Counted from the first letter of the stretch, positions 32,080-42,284 are shown. The stretch is 64,000 nt of DNA from Salinivirga cyanobacteriivorans (GCF_001443605.1 NZ_CP013118.1:4427001-4491000); one strand, 5' to 3'. A program made the numbers and translations. Notes: generated by a model from the sequence alone, not told the origin.

Positions 32080-33589
32080 TTCTACTTTAACACATTTATT
32101 GTTTTGAATAACAGTAATCTATATCCCGTTGCCTTTTTTTGTGTCGATGTTCCAATTTTTCCAACATACGCTCATCTGTCATTTCACGGTAAAACTTATA
32201 TACCAAAAAATCCATGATGTCCCTTGCAGAAAGCAATGGAATCTGGTCATGATTTAAAATTTTCTCCTTTAACATAAAACTGCCTACAATCATATTTAAT
32301 GCAACTTGATGATACCATGATTTCCATTTACGAGTCTGAAAATGGTCCATCCCCAATATTTGCTTTTGTTCTTTGAAACTGTGCTCTATAAAAAAACGCT
32401 GCGCCTGCATATATGCCAGTGCTTGTTCGGTGTACTGGACAAGTTCGGCATTTGTGAATGAATATTTAGTCTCTACGCAATCATTTGTTTTTCTTTTCGA
32501 AACAACCAATAAACGTTTTTCAACGGCATTGGAGGCTTTGTCCCAAATGTAAACAGTCTTGAAATGAAAGAGCCCCTTGAGTTTGCCTTTTGCAGAATCG
32601 CGAATATTTAATTTCTTCCAATCCTTTGCGGACAGGGTTTTAATGTAGGTGTCGGCATTAACTGCTGATGTACTTGCTTTTAGCTTTTTTGGGGCGCGCC
32701 CCCGATTACTCTTGCGTTCGGGCAAATAAAGTTCCGGCTCTTCTAAATATATCTTTTGATTACTATGAATATCAAGCATATAAATTAAGCCCAAATCAGC
32801 CACAGAACGGGTAAATACAATGTCATTTCCATATAGGCCATCCGCTCCAACGTAATCAAATGATATACCCATTTCAAGTTGATGCTTTACTATTTCTGTT
32901 GCCAACTCTGGTTTTGTGCGGAAAATCCTATCTTCACGGGGTATACCTGCAGCTTCACATCTACCCTGATCATCGATCCATGATTTTGGTAAATAAAGCC
33001 TGGTATCGACCAACGAGGCGTATTTGTCATTACAAAGGCAGCCAAAAACGGCTACCTGTGAGTTTGCTGTTTTTCCTACATTCCCACAATACTGATGATC
33101 AACACCAACGCTTTTCTTTCCCTTTTTAACCCAACCACTTTCATCGATGAGTAGTCCTGTTAACTTCCGATTGGGCAATGCTTGGTCTACATTTTTTGCA
33201 GTTTGATCGATGACAGCCCGAGCATCCCAGTTAGATTCTGTTATGAAATGCTGCATCTGATGATAGTTGGCATTCAATGTTTCACTTATGCGTTCTATGT
33301 TTTTCAAATCGCTTAATGCAAGTCCTTCGACATATTGAGAGGCTTTATCGAAGTTTGTCTTTGTTTTATTTTTGAAAAAATACTCATATTCAGACAAATA
33401 CACTTCAAGACGGTCGTTAACCGCAAGCAGTGTTTTACCATTGTTATAATCTTTTTTTAAGTGATTCGCTCGTTACCCATTGCAAATAAAATTACATTTT
33501 TTTAACATGCGCAATATACTAAATGTTAACGGATTATCACTGTTATTCACTTAAAATAACTTCGTTTTTTTTAATCTGTTAAAGTAGAA
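32080..33589 (-). mobile_element. IS701-family insertion sequence, copy B
   Basis: 1510 bp with the same ends as copy A (TTCTACTTTAACA inverted repeats) between TTAA (32076-32079, 33590-33593). Same orientation as copy A; the two form direct repeats 18.6 kb apart. It lies between genes and breaks nothing visible. Confidence 0.94.
32096..33403 (-). CDS. IS701-family transposase (copy B)
   Basis: 435 residues, protein identical to copy A; DDE motifs as there. One silent base difference seen (T to C in the codon before CCTGCATATATGCC). Confidence 0.94.
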   Translation of the reverse strand: MYLSEYEYFFKNKTKTNFDKASQYVEGLALSDLKNIERISETLNANYHQMQHFITESNWDARAVIDQTAKNVDQALPNRKLTGLLIDESGWVKKGKKSVGVDHQYCGNVGKTANSQVAVFGCLCNDKYASLVDTRLYLPKSWIDDQGRCEAAGIPREDRIFRTKPELATEIVKHQLEMGISFDYVGADGLYGNDIVFTRSVADLGLIYMLDIHSNQKIYLEEPELYLPERKSNRGRAPKKLKASTSAVNADTYIKTLSAKDWKKLNIRDSAKGKLKGLFHFKTVYIWDKASNAVEKRLLVVSKRKTNDCVETKYSFTNAELVQYTEQALAYMQAQRFFIEHSFKEQKQILGMDHFQTRKWKSWYHQVALNMIVGSFMLKEKILNHDQIPLLSARDIMDFLVYKFYREMTDERMLEKLEHRHKKRQRDIDYCYSKQ

Positions 33590-33677
33590 TTAATTAATTG
33601 CTATTTGCAATTAACCACTATTGTTGTTTATTTGCATTATTTTTAAGGTACATTTTTTAAATATTAAAATCATTACT

Positions 33678-34271
33678 ATGAAGAAAATTACTTTGCTTTT
33701 TGCTTTAATAAGCTTATTATTTGTTTTTAACGCTAATGGCCAAAAAATTTCTATTAGTGGTCATATTGGTTACTCTTCACCACAAGGTGATGCCTTTACC
33801 TACGATGAAGGTTCTGGTGGAAAAGGTGGCTTTGGATATAGTGTAGACATCCTATATCACCTACCACAATTTGACAACAAACTGGCTGTAGGATTGATAT
33901 ACAATGATGCTCTTTTAGTAGGTGGAGGTACATCAGACAGCAATGTCGATCTCGATATGTACCTTCTGGGTATCCGCGGAGTTAAAGGGCAATACCGTTT
34001 TTTTGACAGCAAGGTTTCGCCATATGGTGCAGTTTCACTTGGAGCATCGCGTTTAGAAGTACCTGAAGTTAAATCAAATGATGAAGTTATTGCTGAAGGT
34101 GGATCAACCTATGCTTTTGGAATAGCACCTGAAATTGGAGTAGAACTCGGAGGCTTTGTAATCTCTGCTATGTATTTAGTGCCTATGAAATACGAGACCT
34201 GGGGTAGTGATGAAGATTCGGCAGGCTCATTCCAAATTTCAATTGGATGGCGTGGTGGATTTGACCTCTAG
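33678..34271 (+). CDS. Outer-membrane beta-barrel protein
   Basis: About 197 residues from the ATG at 33678, which gives a clean signal peptide (MKKITLLFALISLLFVFNAN, cleaved before GQ or QK); the longer frame upstream lacks one. Repeated amphipathic strands with Gly/aromatic pattern (ISISGHIGYSSPQGDAF, GGFGYSVDILYHLP, YGAVSLGASRLEVPE, FQISIGWRGGFDL) fit a small eight-stranded porin-like barrel. No specific family. Followed by a strong terminator. Confidence 0.75.
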   Translation: MKKITLLFALISLLFVFNANGQKISISGHIGYSSPQGDAFTYDEGSGGKGGFGYSVDILYHLPQFDNKLAVGLIYNDALLVGGGTSDSNVDLDMYLLGIRGVKGQYRFFDSKVSPYGAVSLGASRLEVPEVKSNDEVIAEGGSTYAFGIAPEIGVELGGFVISAMYLVPMKYETWGSDEDSAGSFQISIGWRGGFDL

Positions 34272-34298
34272 TCATAAAGATTTATTCAAATTTATATC

Positions 34299-34333
34299 AA
34301 AACCGATTGGAAGTAGAATCCAATCGGTTTTTC
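34299..34333 (+). terminator. Rho-independent terminator after the barrel gene
   Basis: AAAACCGATTGG / CCAATCGGTTTTT around an AAGTAGAAT loop: a 12-bp stem with a T-rich tail. Confidence 0.88.
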
Positions 34334-34347
34334 TTTATTAAAGAATC

Positions 34348-34647
34348 ATGGTTGTGCTGAAACGCAATCTATCTTATAACTCAATCGAAGTCATCTGCTC
34401 CAAACTACCTGTACATATTATTTCAACAGTTTGCTTCACTCTCGCTTTCGCTGAAGCTCCTGCGAGCAAAGACGTTCGCAATGACGCGTCTTCGATTAAT
34501 CTGAATGCCTTACAAACCGTGCGTTGGCGGTTCTCTCCCTTGGGAGAGTCAGTGAGGTGCGCGGTGGCGATGCAACCATCTATTAAAAACTACCTGCACA
34601 GGTTATTTCAACAGTTTGCCTCACTCTTGTAAATTGCAAATTTAAAA
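34348..34647. repeat. Dispersed intergenic repeat, copy 2
   Basis: No gene (a 94-codon frame has no features). Contains GCTTCACTCTCGCTTTCGCT, GTTCGCAATGACGCGTC and GCGGTTCTCTCCCTTGGGAG, phrases shared in part with the repeats at 26641-26940 and 37232-37805. It abuts the left end of IS21 B. Confidence 0.5.
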
Positions 34648-34732
34648 TGTACAAATTTTCGCAAAAGTAAATGTACAGTTTTTGATTTATCTTTTTCATT
34701 GATTATTTGTGTTTGTTTTATGTAACAACGGA

Positions 34733-34782
34733 GGGTAATACCTTCGTCCCTGAAGCGTAGCGAAAGGGCGAAGGTATTACCC
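34733..34782 (-). terminator. Long hairpin directly after istB (IS21 B)
   Basis: A perfect 14-bp stem (GGGTAATACCTTCG / CGAAGGTATTACCC) with a 22-base loop holding, on the minus strand, TCGCTACGCTTCA. Same position relative to istB as in IS21 A; stem unrelated, loop word TCGCTACGC shared. Confidence 0.65.
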
Positions 34783-34787
34783 GGGCG

Positions 34788-35546
34788 TTATGATTTTTCC
34801 TCTTTAAATATGGTTTGCCTGTTCTCCATGCGATAACTACTACCTGATAGCTTGATTACTTCACAGCGGTAAAGTATCCTGTCTAACAAGGCAGATGTTA
34901 ATACCTCATCATCGAGGTTTTCCGCCCATTGTTTAGGCGATTTATTGGTGGTAATAATTATGGAGCACTGTTCATGTAGTTGATTGATCAGGTTAAAGAA
35001 AGCGACGGCTTCATGCTTTTTAATGGGCATAAGCATAATATCGTCAATAGCTATCAAATGAGCTTTTAAAAGACGATTGTAAGTGGCCAGTGCAGATGAT
35101 ACCATTTCCTTCATTTTTATGGTGTTGATAATGTCTTCCATGGTCATAAAATATGCTTTATATCCCGATGTGATTGCTTGATATATAAGTCCAGCGGCCA
35201 AAAAAGTTTTGCCTGTACCTGAGGGACCCATCAAGATGACATTGTAATTTTGCTCCATCCACAATAATTCCCTTAGCTCTTTTAATTGTGGCCTGGTAAT
35301 GCCATTGGCAAAGTTAAAGTCATATTGATCAAGGTCGTGAGATTTAGGAAGGCGCGCCATTTTCAACCTTCTTTCGTAATCGTTTTTTCGGCGTTGTAAG
35401 ATTTCCTGATAAAGGAGTTCATGGGTATATTCCAGATAAGAAGGGCTGTCGATCTGTGCCTGGTGCACCATTTTATCAGCGTTGTTTCTTAGTTTGGTCA
35501 GCCTGAGTTTGTCGGCGTATTGCTTGATTTGTTTGATTTGTTCCAT
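34788..35546 (-). CDS. istB: IS21-family helper ATPase IstB (element B)
   Basis: 252-residue AAA+ ATPase: Walker A MGPSGTGKTFLAAGL, Walker B HLIAIDDIMLMPIKKHEAV, SIIITTNKSPKQWAENL and the conserved SGSSYRMENRQTIF tail. Intact although its partner istA carries a stop codon. It starts 2 bp after the istA frame ends. Confidence 0.94.
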   Translation of the reverse strand: MEQIKQIKQYADKLRLTKLRNNADKMVHQAQIDSPSYLEYTHELLYQEILQRRKNDYERRLKMARLPKSHDLDQYDFNFANGITRPQLKELRELLWMEQNYNVILMGPSGTGKTFLAAGLIYQAITSGYKAYFMTMEDIINTIKMKEMVSSALATYNRLLKAHLIAIDDIMLMPIKKHEAVAFFNLINQLHEQCSIIITTNKSPKQWAENLDDEVLTSALLDRILYRCEVIKLSGSSYRMENRQTIFKEEKS

Positions 35547-35548
35547 GG

Positions 35549-37114
35549 CTAAAATAGTTTTTCGTAAGTATTAATGTTGCTTGTGTCGGCCTTAATAGTA
35601 GCTTTTTCCATAAATTTAGTGGTTTGAGGGCGCTCTATGTTTACCTTCGTTTTACTGTTCTTTTCTGCTTGGTTTGCAATATGGATTATGGCCTGATAGA
35701 GACTGTTCGCATTGTAATATTGACATTCCATGCAATAATCAAGGCCTTTATCGATATGCTGTTGCGTAAAGCCTGTGATTTTTTTGGCTATTGCCCGCAG
35801 GTTGTCGTGGTAGTATCTTGACTTATCGCTTTTGATCAGTTCAAGGTAAAATTTGGCTTTGTCTGTATTGCCCAACCTTTCCAGTGCTTCGGCATAAGTC
35901 TGTGGAAGTGTTTTTGATTTATCGCGCCTAAAGTCCGTGTTGCGCAGGTATTCCCCTTCACCTATGCACAGGTCATAACTTGTGATCAACCCGTTATTCC
36001 CGGAGGATCGGTAAAAGAATACTTTCCCTTCTTTTATGGAATAAAGTACCTTTGAACCAGGCCCTTTGTATGTGCCAAGGGGAAGCTGGTAGCTGTTTTT
36101 GTGCAATAAAACCGTATTGTTTTTTCTTACGGTATGCGACCGTAATGTTTGTTCATGTGACAATTGCTGTTTTTTGTAAGGTAAAAGATATTGTTTTTCG
36201 ATTTTCCATTCTTTATAAGGCACTTTGTGGGTAGTGGTATGTTTTTTTGCATTTGCTGTTCGTGCAAGCCATGCCAGCCCTTCCTCATTGAGTAAACTGA
36301 TGCCCCTGAAGGGCCTTCCCCTTAAAAAATTGTTCTTTATATAACCGACCACATTCTCGATCTTTCCCTTGCTTTAAGGGTCAGCTTTCCGACAAAAAAC
36401 AGCTTTAAATGGCTGGTTTTGTACAAAACTGTTGAACTCATGGGTCAGCTTATAATCGCCAAGGTTTTCATCTTTTATGAAAACACAGTCCTGGTCATAA
36501 ATTATTTTTCGGGGGATGCCTCCAAAAAACTCAAATGCAAGAAAATGAGCATAAACCGCATCAGTAGCAGTGAAGGGCCTTTCTTGAAAATAAACAAATT
36601 TATGCCGTGAACGGGAAAGTAATATTGCAAAGAAATAAACCTTTCGTCGATTGCCTTCGACAGTGCGCATGTAAGTCTCGCCAAAATCGACCTGAGCCTC
36701 TTGTCCGTAAGGCGTCTGTGGTAATTGGCCGAAGTCTCGTTGACTCTCCGATCTTGGTTTGGGAATATTGTACTTTTCACGGATCATTTGCACAAAATTA
36801 TACACTGTTTTACTGTGTACTTCAGGCAGGTCATCTGCGTATTTTTCTTTCAAGTGATCTTCAATTTGCGCTGCCGACAAATCTGCATGCTCATTTAGTT
36901 CATCTTTAACGAAATCTGCATAAGCTGCAAGTTTTCGGGGCAGGTTTTTTCCCTGGCGTATCCAATCATGGAAATCTTCTTCACCCATGCTTAAATAGCG
37001 TTTTACGGTTCGGCGGTCAATGCCAATTTCTCTTGAAATCTGGCTTTTATTGAAACCATTTTCTGATAATTCTTTAACTTTGTACCACATACAAAATTTT
37101 TCTTTTTTTTTCAT
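35549..37114 (-). pseudogene. istA: IS21-family transposase IstA with premature stop (element B)
   Basis: Reads as one frame of about 521 codons except for a TAA at 36374-36376 in the string CRKADP-stop-SKGKIEN; IS21 A has Glu (GAG) at this place (KKADPESKGKVEN), so one base change (GAA to TAA) explains it. The stop comes before the catalytic Glu of KIENVVGY, so the truncated 246-residue product lacks the full DDE triad. The N-terminal HTH (FNKSQISREIGIDRRTVKRY) and first Asp (EAQVDFGETYM) are present. The element cannot move unaided. Confidence 0.92.
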
Positions 37115-37198
37115 AAGTCCTCATATTATCAAAATGATAAGATGGGGACTTTTTTTATTAACCTAAAATGTACATTTTAGATTGCGAAAATTTGTACA

Positions 37199-37910
37199 TG
37201 TAAAGTTGCGTATTACATGCTGTAGAAACCCAAAATTGAAAACGCGTCATGGCGAGGCACTAAGCCATCTGTTTCAAGCTTCCATTGCGGTAATACTAAC
37301 CGCTCCAACTGCTTCGAGGGTTTCGGTCGCGAATCCTATCAACGGTCGGGAAACCCTTCAAGCGGTCGCAGACCCTTGAAGCGGTGGGGTTCTACTAATC
37401 GCTCGAAGGGTTTCCGCTGCGCTTCAACTGCTTCGAGGGTTGGTTGCGGTGAATTGGAACAGTTCCCTTCGGCTCCGCTCAGGGAACGGCTACGCTGACT
37501 GGGCTAAATTCCGCACGAACTGTGGGTTAGGCAGCACCCCCTTTAGGTCGGGGGGTGTGGGATTGCAAGTGAAGCTATTTGTTTCAAGCTTACGCTGCGG
37601 TTATTCATCTCACCCCGACCCTCTTCCGCTGGTTATCGGACACGGCCTCAAGGAGAAGGAAAGCTCCGGTTAGCCTGTATAACAGAATATTAAGCTTTGT
37701 ATATGTGATTTCGTTCGTTTTGATGTATGTGGTTGAAATTCGGCACAGACGGCGCGTTGGCGGTTCTTCCGCCAACTGGCGGATTAGTCAGGTGTGGGGT
37801 GGAAAATGAAGCAGTCTATTTCAACCTTCAACTACGCTAAATTGCAACATTTAACTTTTTACTTCTATATTAGGCAACATTTTTGTTGCTATTGTGTTTA
37901 CCGACTAGTA
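37199..37910. repeat. Dispersed intergenic repeat, copy 3, and gap before the metal locus
   Basis: About 700 bp without a convincing gene. 37245-37335 is the inverted match of 26641-26730. Further in, GTTTCAAGCTTACGCTGCGG (about 37582-37601) is a second degenerate copy of the same phrase, GAAACCCTTCAAGCGGTCGC and CCTTGAAGCGGTGG are tandem variants, and CCGCCAACTGGCGG (37771-37784) is a palindrome related to one at 60452. Short frames here are not gene-like. Confidence 0.6.
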
Positions 37911-38276
37911 ATGAAGCACTTTTTTTCAAATATCGCCCTGTTAACTTACCTTATTGGCCTTTTCGGCTGGCAGGTAAATAAACACTATTCAGGCGGTGAA
38001 TTATTTGATATTAAGTTGTTTGCTGAGGCAGAAAAATGTTGTGAGCACAATTGCGATTGCTGCGATGACACTACTGATATTTATCAATTGGATGTAGATC
38101 AGGATATTGCTCAAAAACCAGAGGTCAAAATAGTATCAATTGATCTTTTTGCACAGTTTTATTTTGTAGAACTACCAAAAGTTGAAATAAATATTGAGCA
38201 TTCAAAAACCACACGTCCGCCACCCGTAATTCCCTACATAAATAGTATTTCCAATTTACAGAAATTCCTTTGTTGA
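37911..38276 (+). CDS. Small Cys-rich membrane-anchored protein of metal efflux locus
   Basis: About 121 residues from the ATG at 37911: MKHFFSNIALLTYLIGLFGW is a signal anchor, then EKCCEHNCDCCDD, a cluster of five Cys and one His that could bind copper or another soft metal, and a C-terminal region with RPPPVIPYI. Short proteins of this type precede czcA/cusA operons in Bacteroidota (recognition from context). The longer upstream frame has no features and was not used. It lies 155 bp before the RND pump gene. Confidence 0.65.
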   Translation: MKHFFSNIALLTYLIGLFGWQVNKHYSGGELFDIKLFAEAEKCCEHNCDCCDDTTDIYQLDVDQDIAQKPEVKIVSIDLFAQFYFVELPKVEINIEHSKTTRPPPVIPYINSISNLQKFLC

Positions 38277-38431
38277 TTGATCATCACTGTTTTTAGAATA
38301 TACTGTTCAGAAGTATGTTATATTGTAAAGCAGTGTTTATTTAATTAATGATCAATCAAATGTAAGTAATATGCGCTTTTATTGAATAAAACAAAAGTTG
38401 ACCATATGCTGCAATTTAAACGCAAAGGAAC

Positions 38432-41400
38432 ATGTTTAATAAAACCATCAAGTTTTTTCTTGAAAATAAGCTGGTTACTTTTCTCGCGCTCACAGTATTT
38501 GTAGCGTGGGGGATATCTACTTCGCCATTTAATTGGGATACAGGTATTTTGCCAAATGATCCCGTACCGGTGGATGCAATTCCCGATATTGGCGAAAACC
38601 AGCAAATTGTATATACCGAATGGCCGGGCCGGTCTCCCCAGGATATCGAAGACCAGGTTTCTTATCCGCTTACAACAGCATTGCTTGGGATACCCGGCGT
38701 GAAAACCATTCGGAGTAATTCTATCTTTGGTTTGTCCAGTATCTATATCATTTTTGAAGAGGATGTTGAATTTTACTGGTCAAGAACGCGAATACTCGAA
38801 AAATTAAATTCTCTGCCGCCGGGCACATTACCTGATGATGTAAAACCGGCGTTGGGCCCCGATGCTACAGCCCTGGGACAAATATACTGGTACACGCTCG
38901 AGGGACGCGATAAAAACGGCGATCCTGCCGGAGGCTGGGACCCGCACGAGTTAAGAACGCTACAGGATTTTCATGTGCGTTATTCACTTACTGCCGCTAA
39001 AGGTGTGGCCGAGGTAGCTTCGATTGGAGGTTTTGTGAAAGAGTACCAGGTCGATATTGATCCCAATGCCATGAAAGCTCATGGTGTGGATATTAGCCAG
39101 ATAATGAGTGCTGTAAAAAACAGTAACCTCGATATTGGAGCCCGTACCATAGAGTATAACCGGGCCGAATATCTGGTTCGCGCGCTCGGTTATATTCAGG
39201 AAATCGAAGATTTAGAAAAGAGTGTGGTGGCTGTAAATAATAATGTCCCCATTACATTAGATGATGTAGCTAAAGTAAACTACGGTCCGGGTACACGTCG
39301 CGGAGGTTTGGATAAAGGTGGTGTTGAGGCAGTTGGAGGTGTTGTTGTGGCACGTTATGGTGCCAATCCCATGAAAACCATTGAAAACGTAAAGGCAAAA
39401 ATCAAAGAAATATCACCGGGCTTACCTTCTAAAACACTGGAGGATGGCACAGAATCGAAAGTAACTATTGTACCTTTTTACGATCGTACGGGTTTGATAA
39501 AAGAGACATTGGGAACACTCGAACAGGCCATTTCGCTTCAGTTGCTTATCAGTATCCTGGTCATTATTGTATTGGTGCTTAATTTACGCGCATCGTTTCT
39601 GATCTCCAGTTTATTGCCCATTGGCGTGTTGATGACCTTTATCACCATGCGCCAGTTTGGTGTGGATGCCAATATTGTGGCACTTTCGGGTATTGCGATT
39701 TCTATTGGTGTAATGATTGATGTGGGTGTAGTATTCACCGAAAATATTATTCGGCACATTGAAATGGGCAAAAATGCCGGGGCAAGAGGCAAAGAATTAC
39801 TGGGTGTGATTTACAAAGGTGCAGTGGAGGTTGCAGGAGCAGTGGTTACGGCTATACTGACTACCATCGTGAGTTTTCTTCCTGTATTTGCTATGGAAGC
39901 GGCCGAAGGGAAGTTATTTAAACCACTGGCATTTACCAAAACCTTTACAATGGTTAGTGCGCTTATTATCGGTTTAATTATCATTCCCGCATTGGCACAC
40001 CTAATATTTTCATTGAAATTTGATAAGAAACAATATAAAAAGATACTTAACGGCATTGCGGCTGTGGGAGGTGTTGTTTTAGCAATAACCACAGGCTATT
40101 ATCTGGCACTGGCCATTACTGCGTTTGGTGTGAATAACTTTTTGGCCGATCGTTGGCCTGAGCACAAAAGAAATTGGGTTAACTATATTAACATTGCTAT
40201 TACAGCAGCCATTGTGGTTTTCTTCCTCTCCAAAGTCTGGATGCCATTGGGTGCTCAAAATACCCTGTTTGCCAATTTTCTCTTTGTAATATTGATTGTT
40301 GCGCTCATTTTGGGAGTACTCTCTACAGTTGTATTTTTCTATCCTAAAATCCTGAAATGGACCTTAAATCACAAATGGGCTTTTATGGTTTTCCCCATTT
40401 TAATTGTATTATTTGGAATTACGGCCTGGCAGGGATTTGACCGCATATTTGGCTTTATGCCTAAATTTGTAAAAGATACAAAAGCCTACCAGACATTAAA
40501 TGAAGCTGTGCCGGGCCTTGGTAAAGAGTTTATGCCTGATCTGGATGAAGGTTCATTCCTGTTGATGCCCACAACTATGCCACACTCTGGTGTGCAGGAA
40601 AACCTGGAGGTAATTCGGATGCTTGATAAGCAGGTGAACTCTATTCCTGAGGTGGAGATTGTTGTAGGCAAATGGGGTAGGGTAAACAGTGCACTCGATC
40701 CGGCTCCTGTTTCCATGTTCGAAAATGTAATCAACTATAAGCCGGAATATATTTTGGATGAGGATGGACATCGAATGCGGTTTAAAACCAATGATGAGGG
40801 TGCTTTCGTGCTTCAGGATGGTTCAACCTATAATCCTTCAGACGAAAAATTTCGTTTAATTCCTAAAGCACAGTTAATACCAGACAATAATGGTGACTAT
40901 TTCAGACAGTGGCGCGATAAAATTCAATCGGCTGACGATATTTGGAACGAAATTGTGGACAGGGCTAAAATTCCGGGACTTACATCAGCTCCCAAATTGC
41001 AGCCCATTTCTACACGACTGGTAATGCTACAAACCGGAATGCGGGCACCAATGGGAATAAAGGTGTTTGGTCCTGATTTGGAATCAATTGAATCTGTAGG
41101 TTTAAAGCTGGAAGAGCACCTGAAAGAGGTGGAAGGTGTAGCACGCTCATCTGTTTTTGCCGATCGTGTAGTTGGAAAACCCTACCTCCAAATCGAAATT
41201 AATCGAGCGGCAGCCGCACGCTATGGTTTATCCATTGAAAAGCTTCAAACAATTCTTTCTGGTGCTGTGGGCGGCTTAAAATTAACAACCACTGTAGAAG
41301 GACGTGAACGATTCCCTGTGCGCATGCGATATGCCCGTGAGTTTAGAGACAACCCAGAAGGTATTAAGGAAATACTAATTCCAACTTCATCCGGCGGCCA

Positions 41401-42250
41401 GATTCCTCTGGGTGAAGTGGCAGATATTACATATACCCGCGGACCACAAATGATTAAAAGTGAAAATACTTTCCTTGTTTCTTACGTAATTTTCGATAAA
41501 GAAGATGGATACGCAGAAGTTGATGTGGTCGAAAATGCCCAGCAACACTTAAATGAATTGTTGGAATCAGGTGATTTTAAATTACCAGGAGGCGTTAGTT
41601 ATGTATTTACCGGGAACTATGAAAACCAAATAAGGGCAACCAAACGGTTGTCATTGGTTATTCCTATTTCTCTTATTATCATATTTTTGATTCTCTATTT
41701 CCAGTTTAAGTCTGTTACATCTACCTCACTGATTTTTTCCGGTATTTTAGTGGCGTTCTCAGGCGGCTTTATTATGCTCTGGCTATATGGCCAGCCCTGG
41801 TTTATGGATGGTCAGTTAGCCGGAATGAATTTACGTGATTTGTTCCAGATTAAAACCATCAACCTGAGTGTGGCGGTTTGGGTAGGGTTTATTGCCTTGT
41901 TCGGAATAGCCACAGACGATGGTGTGTTGATTAGCACTTACATCAAACAGTCGATGGAGCGACATAAGCCCAAAACAGTCACTGAACTGCGGGAGGTAAT
42001 TCTTGAAGCGGGCTCTAAGCGTGTGCGACCGGCAATGATGACAACTGCTACAACGCTCATTGCTTTGTTGCCTGTACTCACATCAACGGGTAAAGGTTCC
42101 GACATTATGGTACCTATGTCAATACCACTTTTCGGTGGCATGCTCATCGAGGTGCTGACCATGTTTGTGGTACCCGTGCTATATAGTTTCTGGCAAGAGC
42201 GTCGCATTATCAAAGAAAATAAGCAGCGTGTTTTGCAAGAGAATAATTAG
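38432..42250 (+). CDS. cusA: CusA/CzcA-family heavy-metal RND efflux pump
   Basis: 1272 residues, inner-membrane proton-driven pump. N-terminal helix (TFLALTVFVAWGI), first porter loop with the hallmark PVDAIPDIGENQQIVYTEWP and GRSPQDIEDQVSYPLTT, TM block from about residue 365 with ALSGIAISIGVMIDVGVVFT (proton relay), second porter loop from about residue 690 (MPDLDEGSFLLMP; MRAPMGIKVFGP; SAVGG), final TM block with GFIALFGIATDDGVLISTYI. It is some 230 residues longer than E. coli CusA: residues about 530-680 add several extra hydrophobic segments between the TM blocks. Met-rich MLQTGMRAPMGI and neighbours (copper/silver Cus rather than zinc Czc) suggest Cu(I)/Ag(I), an inference. Confidence 0.93.
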   Translation: MFNKTIKFFLENKLVTFLALTVFVAWGISTSPFNWDTGILPNDPVPVDAIPDIGENQQIVYTEWPGRSPQDIEDQVSYPLTTALLGIPGVKTIRSNSIFGLSSIYIIFEEDVEFYWSRTRILEKLNSLPPGTLPDDVKPALGPDATALGQIYWYTLEGRDKNGDPAGGWDPHELRTLQDFHVRYSLTAAKGVAEVASIGGFVKEYQVDIDPNAMKAHGVDISQIMSAVKNSNLDIGARTIEYNRAEYLVRALGYIQEIEDLEKSVVAVNNNVPITLDDVAKVNYGPGTRRGGLDKGGVEAVGGVVVARYGANPMKTIENVKAKIKEISPGLPSKTLEDGTESKVTIVPFYDRTGLIKETLGTLEQAISLQLLISILVIIVLVLNLRASFLISSLLPIGVLMTFITMRQFGVDANIVALSGIAISIGVMIDVGVVFTENIIRHIEMGKNAGARGKELLGVIYKGAVEVAGAVVTAILTTIVSFLPVFAMEAAEGKLFKPLAFTKTFTMVSALIIGLIIIPALAHLIFSLKFDKKQYKKILNGIAAVGGVVLAITTGYYLALAITAFGVNNFLADRWPEHKRNWVNYINIAITAAIVVFFLSKVWMPLGAQNTLFANFLFVILIVALILGVLSTVVFFYPKILKWTLNHKWAFMVFPILIVLFGITAWQGFDRIFGFMPKFVKDTKAYQTLNEAVPGLGKEFMPDLDEGSFLLMPTTMPHSGVQENLEVIRMLDKQVNSIPEVEIVVGKWGRVNSALDPAPVSMFENVINYKPEYILDEDGHRMRFKTNDEGAFVLQDGSTYNPSDEKFRLIPKAQLIPDNNGDYFRQWRDKIQSADDIWNEIVDRAKIPGLTSAPKLQPISTRLVMLQTGMRAPMGIKVFGPDLESIESVGLKLEEHLKEVEGVARSSVFADRVVGKPYLQIEINRAAAARYGLSIEKLQTILSGAVGGLKLTTTVEGRERFPVRMRYAREFRDNPEGIKEILIPTSSGGQIPLGEVADITYTRGPQMIKSENTFLVSYVIFDKEDGYAEVDVVENAQQHLNELLESGDFKLPGGVSYVFTGNYENQIRATKRLSLVIPISLIIIFLILYFQFKSVTSTSLIFSGILVAFSGGFIMLWLYGQPWFMDGQLAGMNLRDLFQIKTINLSVAVWVGFIALFGIATDDGVLISTYIKQSMERHKPKTVTELREVILEAGSKRVRPAMMTTATTLIALLPVLTSTGKGSDIMVPMSIPLFGGMLIEVLTMFVVPVLYSFWQERRIIKENKQRVLQENN

Positions 42251-42284
42251 ACGATTTAGCGTGAATAATGAAAATTGAATTGAA

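Larger units (their letters stand above)
34648..37198 (-). mobile_element. IS21-family insertion sequence B (istA broken)
   Basis: 2551 bp. Ends TGTACAAATTTTCGCAA, inverted, each followed about 6 bases further in by a second TGTACA (AAATGTACAGTT and AAATGTACATTT), the multiple terminal repeats typical of IS21. No target duplication seen. Only moderately similar to IS21 A. Confidence 0.9.

Noticed and set aside
34348..34632. 94-codon ORF downstream of the barrel gene
   Set aside because: It lies in dispersed repeat sequence with no ribosome-binding site or protein family features.
37440..37809. Overlapping 76-77 codon ORFs before the metal locus
   Set aside because: They run through GC-rich repeat phrases that recur elsewhere in intergenic DNA; no family features.
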